This document shows, piece by piece, positions 1 through 4,704 of a DNA stretch of 5,305 nt. The position numbers and the translations under genes were made by a program. Source of the stretch: an uncultured Collinsella sp. (GTDB lineage Bacteria > Actinomycetota > Coriobacteriia > Coriobacteriales > Coriobacteriaceae); the NCBI GenBank assembly GCA_900554585.1, contig USHS01000120.1, forward strand, positions 1 to 5,305, given 5' to 3'. Each line of letters opens with the position of its first letter. Position 1 is the stretch's first letter. Under the pieces are notes generated by a model that worked only from the letters and a program-made list of their open reading frames with translations, searched no databases and was not told where the DNA came from.

Positions 1-446
1 ATGGTGGAGTCGGTGCTTCGGCTGCGGGCTTCGGCGGCGCGGTCGCGGACTTCGGCTGCGGTTTGGCGTTTACGGCGGTAATCGATCATGCCTTGGATGA
101 TGGGCTTGCCAAAGCTCACGACATCATCGTTGTAGATGGCGGTTCGGGCCGCGAGGAGGCAGTCGGTAAAGTTCATATGGGTCTTGCCAAAGAGATTGAC
201 GGCAAGGGCGACAACGGTGGGCTCGTCGACCATGACGTCATCGAGCAGCCTTTTCAAGGCCGCGGCAATTTCAACGCGGGGAACCTTATAGACGTCGCGT
301 AGCGTGACCACGACGCGCGTGATGATTTCGGGGTAAACGCGAGCGGTGCGCGTGGCGATGACCTTGGCGGCGCGCGGTGACAGAACTTCGTCGTCGTCAA
401 GCAGGTAGCGTAGGATGACGGTCTCGTCGATGATGGTGCTACTCAT
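1..446 (-). CDS. PIN-domain toxin of a type II toxin-antitoxin pair (3' end outside window)
   Basis: Reading the minus strand from the ATG at 446-444 gives 148 codons with no stop before the left edge, so the C-terminus is missing. PIN toxins are usually RNases that cut tRNA, rRNA or mRNA. The N-terminus IIDETVILRYLLDDD (from residue 5) matches the PIN opening strand, normally D-T-N-V-hydrophobic-L-R-Y-L, with Asp7 as a metal ligand. Residues 38-53 (YPEIITRVVVTLRDVY) match the conserved second helix, and NFTDCLLAARTAIYNDDVVSF (split at residues 92-112) matches the third motif, with Asp95. The start is fixed by an 8-base overlap with the antitoxin stop and by a GAGGAAG Shine-Dalgarno about 9 bases upstream. 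By alignment from memory, the usual helix Glu is Arg44 and the usual TFD aspartate is Gly113, so activity is uncertain. An Arg/Glu/Ala-rich tail follows residue 120. Family assignment is firm; the target is unknown. Confidence 0.82.
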   Translation of the reverse strand, partial: MSSTIIDETVILRYLLDDDEVLSPRAAKVIATRTARVYPEIITRVVVTLRDVYKVPRVEIAAALKRLLDDVMVDEPTVVALAVNLFGKTHMNFTDCLLAARTAIYNDDVVSFGKPIIQGMIDYRRKRQTAAEVRDRAAEARSRSTDST

Positions 447-762
447 GGATATCTACTTCCTCGGGACCCAAAATCGAATCGTCGCTTTCTGTAGCAAGGT
501 ACTCAATCCAGGCATTGCGCTCCTCGGAGCGGCGATTGGGGTCTCCATATGCTTTGAGCGATCCATAGGCGGCGGTGCCGTCCTTTGAGCGCACGGCGAC
601 CGGCTGAAAGGGAAGCTTGCGCATCAAAATGCTCTGCGCGACAAAAAGGCGAACGGCCTCGGCAAGCGATGTGCCCATGGCGTCGTAGAGATGCTCGGCA
701 TGCTGCTTGTCTTCCTCGCGAATGCGCACCTGCAGGATGGCTCGTTTTTGAGTCGATGACAT
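439..762 (-). CDS. RelB/DinJ-family ribbon-helix-helix antitoxin
   Basis: This is a 107-residue protein with the ribbon-helix-helix pattern of RelB/DinJ antitoxins: a short strand at residues 7-14 (RAILQVRI), a first helix at about 15-28, a turn at GTS, and a second helix at about 32-47 (LAEAVRLFVAQSILMR), followed by the family signature LPF at 49-51. The N-terminal half should dimerise and bind operator DNA. The C-terminal part, with GSLKAYGDP and an acidic end, should wrap and neutralise the toxin. The ATG at 762-760 is preferred over the GTG directly before it because AAGGGAGG (776-769) lies 6 bases upstream of the ATG but only 3 from the GTG. It is first in a two-gene operon, and its stop overlaps the PIN toxin start (ATGAGTAG), implying translational coupling. 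RelB-type antitoxins more often pair with RelE/YafQ toxins, so this is a mixed pairing. Autorepression through the upstream dyads is likely but inferred. Confidence 0.85.
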   Translation of the reverse strand: MSSTQKRAILQVRIREEDKQHAEHLYDAMGTSLAEAVRLFVAQSILMRKLPFQPVAVRSKDGTAAYGSLKAYGDPNRRSEERNAWIEYLATESDDSILGPEEVDIHE

Positions 763-788
763 CACTGGCCTCCCTTAATGAGCGTGCA

Positions 789-828
789 ATTTGAATAGTC
801 AAATACAGCATCGGCTAATAATAGCCAA
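789..828 (-). promoter_or_regulatory. Candidate antitoxin operator/promoter with two perfect inverted repeats
   Basis: Two perfect dyads lie 27-64 bases upstream of the antitoxin ATG. The first is ATTTGA, spacer ATAG, TCAAAT (789-804). The second is GGCTA, spacer ATAA, TAGCC (813-826). Their centres are 23 bases apart. A weak minus-strand promoter fits over them: TTGGCT at 828-823 as -35 and TATTTG at 805-800 as -10, 17 bases apart. An alternative -10 is TATTAT at 822-817. Ribbon-helix-helix antitoxins commonly repress their own promoter by binding such dyads, so autoregulation is the likely role. The dyads are seen; the promoter and the binding protein are inferred. Confidence 0.4.
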
Positions 829-863
829 TCTTACAACCACTACTTTATTGCACTAGAGTAATT

Positions 864-946
864 GAGTGTAAACGATATTACAAACGTACTACATTCACCA
901 GAAACGAGCGGGAAATCTTTCTTGGGCGTACGCATGTAATACACTC
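864..946. repeat. GAGTGTA-like half-sites in the intergenic region
   Basis: GAGTGTA occurs at 864-870 on the plus strand, its one-mismatch form GAATGTA at 896-890 on the minus strand, and exact GAGTGTA at 946-940 on the minus strand. The last two sit inside a longer imperfect direct repeat, GTACTACATTCACC (886-899) and GTAATACACTCACC (936-949), with 12 of 14 bases equal and a 50-base offset. A TGTAA-N6-TTACA dyad (867-882) overlaps the first. This looks like a cluster of regulator sites, but the regulator and the target promoter cannot be assigned. Confidence 0.35.
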
Positions 947-986
947 ACCTTTATAGCTTCTAGAGAATAATTCCAACCTGCCAAAA

Positions 987-1039
987 CCCCTGCAATACGG
1001 GTGTATTGCAGGGCCTATGCTCAAGTTTGCCCCCTGCAA
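987..1039. promoter_or_regulatory. Perfect 11-bp-arm palindrome with downstream arm repeat, candidate operator for the hydN-fdhF-hyf operon
   Basis: CCCTGCAATAC (988-998), spacer GGGT, and GTATTGCAGGG (1003-1013) form a perfect inverted repeat. CCCCTGCAA (987-995) recurs directly at 1031-1039, exactly 44 bases on, close to four helical turns. No gene ends nearby on either strand, which argues against a terminator. The position, about 180-200 bases before the hydN ATG and just upstream of a possible -10 (TATATT, 1045-1050), suits an activator or repressor site. The repeat is directly visible; the regulatory role is inference. Confidence 0.5.
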
Positions 1040-1044
1040 CTGCG

Positions 1045-1050
1045 TATATT
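1045..1050 (+). promoter_or_regulatory. Possible -10 element for the hydN operon
   Basis: TATATT matches the sigma-70-type -10 consensus in 5 of 6 positions and lies about 140 bases before the hydN start. No good -35 is found 16-18 bases upstream (CAAGTT or AAGTTT), so the promoter would probably need an activator. The second CCCCTGCAA copy lies in the spacer between the expected -35 and -10. Transcription start would then be near 1057, just before a GGAGGA stretch. This is a weak call from one hexamer. Confidence 0.25.
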
Positions 1051-1117
1051 TAACCTGTATATCGTTGGAGGAATTCTATCGAAGTGCCTGTTTCGCCGCA
1101 TGCGCTCGATACGCCGA

Positions 1118-1182
1118 TGCCGGACCACGGGCGGTCCGGGGCAACGTCGACAGGGTCTCTCCGGCAAGGGATTCAGGAGGGA
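1118..1182 (+). promoter_or_regulatory. Structured leader of hydN with possible Shine-Dalgarno sequestration
   Basis: Two hairpins can form in the mRNA before hydN. The first is CCGGACC (1120-1126) with GGTCCGG (1133-1139) around a 6-base loop; its base can be extended by TGC/GCA (1118-1120 with 1141-1143) instead of the outermost C-G pair, leaving unpaired Gs. In the second, TCTCTCC (1156-1162) pairs with GGAGGGA (1176-1182), 7 pairs including one U-G, around a 13-base loop. The second covers the hydN Shine-Dalgarno (AGGAGGGAG, 1175-1183), so it could limit translation. I could not match it to a known riboswitch, including the molybdenum-cofactor motif sometimes found before such genes. Confidence 0.3.
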
Positions 1183-1191
1183 GTGAACAAC

Positions 1192-1710
1192 ATGGGTAAT
1201 AAGCGAGTCGTAGCCGATTCTTCGCGCTGCATCGGGTGTCAAACCTGCATGGCGGCGTGTATCGAGGCGCACGACATCCCCGGTAACATCGCCGCGCCGC
1301 GCCTGCGCGTGACGCGTACGTACGAGATCTCCGCACCGGTGGCTTGCCATCACTGCGAGGATGCCCCGTGCGCGAAGGCCTGTCCTACGGGCGCCTTGTT
1401 CTTTGATCCAAAGAACCATCGCATCGGCGTCAACGAGGACAACTGCATCGGCTGCAAGAGCTGCGTCATGGCATGCCCCTTTGGCGCCGTGAGCGTGGCG
1501 ACCACGCAGGTTCCGGTCTTGATGGGCGACGTTCGCGTGGGTTCGCAGACCAAGAGCTTCGTGCTCAAGTGCGACCTGTGCGTGGACCGTCCCGGCGGTC
1601 CGGCGTGTGCCGAGGCGTGCCCGACCAAGGGCCTCACCCTGGTAGACGAGGAGCGCCTGGCAGAACTGACTGCCGAGCGTGCCCGCGCCACCATCGAAAA
1701 CGAGGCGTAA
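1192..1710 (+). CDS. hydN: HydN/HycB-family four-cluster [4Fe-4S] ferredoxin
   Basis: A 172-residue cytoplasmic iron-sulfur protein, close in length to E. coli HydN (175). Sixteen cysteines form four cluster motifs: C13, C16, C19, C23; C52, C55, C60, C64; C85, C88, C91, C95; and C127, C130, C139, C143. The last set is the KCDLC...GPAC..ACP pattern seen in HydN, HycB and HyfA. It probably carries electrons from formate dehydrogenase H, or helps that enzyme mature, as proposed for HydN. The start at 1192 is chosen because AGGAGGGAG lies 8 bases upstream and because the family begins immediately before the first cysteine motif. An in-frame GTG at 1084 would add 36 residues with no family resemblance. 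The gene is followed by a 75-base gap and fdhF, so the two are very likely co-transcribed. HydN versus another FdhF-partner ferredoxin cannot be settled by sequence reading alone. Confidence 0.9.
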   Translation: MGNKRVVADSSRCIGCQTCMAACIEAHDIPGNIAAPRLRVTRTYEISAPVACHHCEDAPCAKACPTGALFFDPKNHRIGVNEDNCIGCKSCVMACPFGAVSVATTQVPVLMGDVRVGSQTKSFVLKCDLCVDRPGGPACAEACPTKGLTLVDEERLAELTAERARATIENEA

Positions 1711-1746
1711 GCGTTGGGGCGACAGGCCCAATGATTGTCAAATTAG

Positions 1747-1762
1747 TACCGAGTAATCGGTA
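1747..1762 (+). other. Small GNRA-type hairpin before fdhF
   Basis: TACCGA, loop GTAA, TCGGTA forms a perfect 6-bp stem capped by a GNRA-class tetraloop. It lies between hydN and the fdhF Shine-Dalgarno (AAGGAGG, 1774-1780). There is no T-tract after it, so it is not a terminator. It might affect mRNA processing or stability; no function can be shown. Confidence 0.3.
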
Positions 1763-1785
1763 GCAGAAAAAGGAAGGAGGGTGTC

Positions 1786-4008
1786 ATGGAGAAGCATAAA
1801 GTGATCTGCCCGTACTGCGGTGCCGGTTGCCAGTTTAACCTCCTGGTCCAAAACGGCCAGGTCGTGGGCACCGAACCGCTCAACGGCATCACCAACCAGA
1901 GCGAGCTGTGCCTTAAGGGCATGAGCGGCTACGACTTCATCAACGACACCAAGATCTTGACTCCTCGCGTACTGCACCCGATGATCCGCCGCACTAAGGG
2001 CGCGGATCTTGAGCGCGTAAGCTGGGACGAGGCACTGGATTTCACCGCATCTAAGATGCAGGCCATAATTGACGAATATGGTCCTAACGCTGTCATGACC
2101 ACCGGCTCTTCGCGAGGCGGCGGCAATGAGGCGAACTACGTCATGCAGAAGTTTACGCGTGCGTGCATCGGCACCCACAGCGTGGACAACTGCGCCCGTA
2201 CTTGACACGGCCCTACTGTCCTCGGTCTGATGGACACGGTTGGTTCAGGTTGCATGTCATGCTCCATCCCCGGTATGGAGGATGCGGGCTGCATTTTCCT
2301 CTTCGGCTATAACCCTGCCGATTCGCACCCCATCGTCGCAAGGCGTATCGTGCGAGCCAAAGAAAAGGGTTGCAAGATCATCGTCGCCGACCCGCGCCAT
2401 ATCGAAACCGCGCGTATCGCCGATATCTACCTTCCGATCAAGAACGGTTGCAACGTCGCGTTCCTCAACGCCTTTGCCAACTGTCTGGTCAACGATGGCC
2501 TCTACGACAAGGAATTCGTCGCCGAGCACACGAACGGCTTTGACGAGTGGTGGGAGACCATCAAGAACTACACTCCCGAATCCGTACAGGACATCACGGG
2601 TGTCGAGCCCGCGTTGATCCACCAAGCTGCCGAGATGTACGCCACGGCGAAGCCCTCTGCCATCATTGGCTGGGGTATGGGCGTATGCCAGCAGAAGCAG
2701 AACCTGAAGACGGTGCACACCATCGCCTCCATCGCCTGCGTTGCCGGCCAGATCGGCAAACCCAATTCCGGCCTCGCGCCCGTGCGCGGTCAGAACAACG
2801 TCCAGGGCTCCTGCGATATGGGCATGCTGCCCAACCTGTACCCTGGCTACCAGAAGGTCACCGACCCGGCAGTGCGTGCCAAGTTTGCCAAGGCTTGGGG
2901 CGTACCCGAGGAAAAGCTCCCGCTCGAGGAGGGCTACAAGCTCACCGACCTGGGCCACCTGGTCGACGAGGGCAAGGTGCACTGCTTCTACAACTACGGC
3001 GAGGACCCGGTGCAGACCGAGCCCGATTCGGCCGGTATGCGCAAGACGCTCTCCGAGCTGGATCTGTTCATTTGCCAGGACATCTTTATGACGCAGACGA
3101 CCATGCTCGCCGACGTCATCCTGCCTGCCACCTCTTGGGGCGAGCACGAGGGTGTCTTTACCGCATCCGACCGTAGCTTCCAGCACTTTGACGCGGCTGT
3201 TCCGCCCAAGGGCGAGTGCCGCCACGACTGGGAGATCTTCGCGGACCTGTCCACGCGCATGGGTTACCCCATGCACTACGACAACACCGAGCAGATCTGG
3301 AACGAGTGCATTAGCCTGTGCCCCAACTTTGTGGGCGCGACCTACGAGAAGATGGCTCCCGAGGGCGGTTACGCCCAGTGGCCGGTCAAGAGCACCGATG
3401 TGAACGACCACGGTACGCCCGACATGTTTGCTGGTGGCAAGTTCACCACCAAGGACGGCCGCGCCAACCTGATGGCGCACGACTGGGAGGCGCCCTCCGA
3501 GCTTCCCGACGATGAGTACCCACTCATCCTGTGCACCGTCCGCGAGGTCGGCCACTACAGCTGCCGCTCGATGACCGGCAACTGCAAGACGCTGGCACTG
3601 CTTGCCGACGAGCCCGGCTTTGTCCGCATGAATCCCGCGGACGCCCAGGCGCGCGGCATCAAGAATGGCGACATCGTCTCGATTCACAGCCGCCGCGGCC
3701 AGGTATACAGCCGTGCCGATGTGAGCGATCGCATCAACAAGGGCACGGTCTACATGACCTACCAGTGGTGGATCGGCAAGTGCAACGAGCTGACCATCCA
3801 TAAGGTCGACCCGGTCTCGCATACGCCCGAGGACAAGTTCTCCGCCTGCCAGGTCGACGCTATCGCCGACCAGGTTTGGGCAGAGGGCGAGGTGGAGCGT
3901 CAGTACACCGAGCTCAAGCAGGCTCTGGTGGACGCCGCCGCTCCCCAGGACGTTGATCCCGGCGCCGCCAAGTTCGATGACGAGACGCACGTGAACCAAA
4001 TCGTGTAG
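1786..4008 (+). CDS. fdhF: Formate dehydrogenase H, selenocysteine-containing (fdhF, TGA read through at codon 140)
   Basis: This is the molybdenum bis-MGD enzyme that oxidises formate to CO2 in formate hydrogenlyase. It is 740 residues if TGA 2203-2205 is read as selenocysteine; E. coli FdhF has 715. Sec140 falls at exactly the E. coli position, in CART-Sec-HGP, with His141 next to it. The N-terminal [4Fe-4S] ligands are C8, C11, C15 and C42, and Lys44 is the electron-relay lysine. GSSRGGGNEANYVMQKF lies just before Sec. PVRGQNNVQG supplies Arg334, equivalent to catalytic Arg333 of E. coli. GYNPADSHPIVA, WGEHEGVFTA, VREVGHYSCRSMTGNC and MTYQWWIG are all strongly FdhF-like, the last two in the C-terminal cofactor-binding domain. 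There is no signal peptide, so it is cytoplasmic. A tail of about 24 residues follows the E. coli end point. The strong AAGGAGG lies 5-6 bases before the ATG. Selenocysteine genes (selA, selB, selC, selD) must lie elsewhere. Confidence 0.97.
2203..2240 (+). promoter_or_regulatory. Bacterial SECIS-like element with selenocysteine TGA codon
   Basis: The TGA at 2203-2205 is followed by a hairpin: TGTCC (2217-2221) pairs with GGACA (2232-2236), with an inner TC/GA pair (2222-2223 with 2229-2230), a GGTCT loop (2224-2228) and a bulged T (2231). The loop GGTCTG begins 19 bases after TGA, the same distance as in E. coli fdhF, and the first eight bases after TGA (CACGGCCC) are also the same. SelB bound here would direct selenocysteine insertion. 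The lower stem is less clear. Confidence 0.85.
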
Positions 4009-4029
4009 TCCCGTTCTCGTTGGCTTTTT

Positions 4030-4073
4030 GGGCCGGGCGTCCCGTACGTTCGGGAGCCCGGCCCGTTATTTTG
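4030..4073 (+). terminator. GC-rich hairpin with T-rich tail between fdhF and hyfA (possible partial terminator)
   Basis: GGGCCGGGC (4030-4038) pairs with GCCCGGCCC (4056-4064). Inside it, TCCCG (4040-4044) pairs with CGGGA (4051-4055), giving 14 pairs, one bulged G (4039) and a 6-base loop. GTTATTTTG follows, an interrupted T-tract. This resembles an intrinsic terminator on the plus strand. The hyfA ribosome site starts about 12 bases later and no promoter is visible in between, so read-through must be substantial if hyfA and hyfB belong to this operon. It could instead protect or define an mRNA end after fdhF. Confidence 0.6.
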
Positions 4074-4086
4074 AAAGGAAGTGGGG

Positions 4087-4704
4087 ATGAACCGCTTCAT
4101 CGACATCAACCCGGAGAGGTGCATCGGCTGCGGAACATGCCAGTCCGCCTGTGCCGACGCCCACCGGATGCAGGGTCTTCAGGATACGCCGCGCCTGGCG
4201 CTCGTGAAGACCGGCGGTATTTCGGCCGCCCTTGCCTGCCACCATTGCGAGGGTGCCCCCTGCGCCGAGGTCTGCCCGGTGAATGCCATCGAGCACGATG
4301 GCGACCGCATCCACGTCAAGGAGCAGGAGTGCATCGGGTGCAGGCTGTGCGCCATCGCGTGCCCCTTCGGAGCCATCCATCCCGATGGCACATCTATCGC
4401 CGGTGTCGCAGGCATGTGCGACCCGACGCCTTCGTATCCTAAGTCCCTGAGCAGCCTGCTTACGTGGGCTCCTGGCCAGTACACCTGCGCTGTCAAGTGC
4501 GACCTGTGCGCCTTCGATCCGGACGGCCCGCATTGTGTGGCGGCGTGCCCCACCAAGGCGCTGACCGTCATGGGCGGCGCGGCCGATCGCGAGCTCGACG
4601 AGGCCAAGCGCCTGCGCTCGATCGAAAACGGTCCGGTCGTCGACGTTACCGCTGTGGCCCAGGGCCTCTCCGAGAAAGCAGAAGGGAGCGTAAACAATGG
4701 ATAG
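4087..4704 (+). CDS. hyfA: Hydrogenase-4 subunit A, four-cluster [4Fe-4S] ferredoxin (HyfA/HycB family)
   Basis: A 205-residue iron-sulfur subunit, the same length as E. coli HyfA, which links formate dehydrogenase H to the membrane-bound [NiFe] hydrogenase. Four cysteine sets are visible: C12, C15, C18, C22; C51, C54, C59, C63; C82, C85, C88, C92; and C138, C141, C150, C154. C111 and C134 are extra. The opening MNRF, the stretch TPRLALVKT and CHHCEGAPCAEVCPVNAI are HyfA-like. It has a longer insert than HydN between the third and fourth sets. ATG 4087 is chosen because AGGA (4076-4079) lies 7 bases upstream; the in-frame GTG at 4081 is almost on top of the ribosome site. The hyfB ATG lies inside its 3' end, an 8-base overlap (ATGGATAG). 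HyfA rather than HycB is favoured by the length and by the HyfB-like gene that follows. Confidence 0.92.
   Translation: MNRFIDINPERCIGCGTCQSACADAHRMQGLQDTPRLALVKTGGISAALACHHCEGAPCAEVCPVNAIEHDGDRIHVKEQECIGCRLCAIACPFGAIHPDGTSIAGVAGMCDPTPSYPKSLSSLLTWAPGQYTCAVKCDLCAFDPDGPHCVAACPTKALTVMGGAADRELDEAKRLRSIENGPVVDVTAVAQGLSEKAEGSVNNG

Larger units (their letters stand above)
763..1191. other. Divergent intergenic region between toxin-antitoxin pair and formate hydrogenlyase operon
   Basis: About 430 bases with no convincing protein gene. The stretch 780-1080 is clearly richer in A/T than the flanking genes, as expected for a promoter region serving both directions. It contains two inverted repeats near the antitoxin, GAGTGTA-like half-sites at 864-946, a strong palindrome at 988-1013 with a downstream arm repeat, and a GC-rich structured leader from about 1084 to the hydN start. 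Several overlapping ORFs of 60-110 codons exist here, but none resembles a known family. No tRNA or other RNA gene was recognised. Confidence 0.7.

Noticed and set aside
63..302. Plus-strand frame of 79 codons at the left edge
   Set aside because: It is antisense to the PIN toxin reading frame, which has clear family motifs; this frame has none and no ribosome site.
585..794. Plus-strand frame opposite the antitoxin
   Set aside because: It is antisense to a recognisable ribbon-helix-helix gene and is Arg/Ala-rich without motifs.
864..949. CRISPR array
   Set aside because: The repeats are short, imperfect, in both orientations and unevenly spaced, with no spacer structure or cas genes.
988..1013. 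Palindrome as a transcription terminator
   Set aside because: No gene on either strand ends into it, and neither flank has a proper T-tract (minus strand has only GTTTTGG).
1000..1060. Sigma-54 (-24/-12) promoter as used for E. coli fdhF and hyf
   Set aside because: No GG-N10-GC arrangement of the TGGCAC/TTGC type was found before hydN, and actinobacteria generally lack sigma-54.
1021..1731. Minus-strand open frame of 236 codons opposite hydN and its leader
   Set aside because: It is antisense to the cysteine-motif ferredoxin; the His/Ala/Arg-rich translation resembles no family.
2205..2230. fdhF as a pseudogene broken by a nonsense mutation
   Set aside because: The stop is TGA at the exact selenocysteine position, followed by a SECIS-like hairpin, and homology continues in the same frame without a gap.
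2257..3999. Long minus-strand open frame of 580 codons opposite fdhF
   Set aside because: It is the exact antisense of a strongly conserved FdhF coding sequence in GC-rich DNA. Its translation is Val/Leu/Gly/Arg-rich with no recognisable motif.
4081..4086. GTG at 4081 as the hyfA start
   Set aside because: It begins about one base after the AGGAA ribosome site; ATG 4087 has proper spacing and matches the HyfA N-terminus MNRF.
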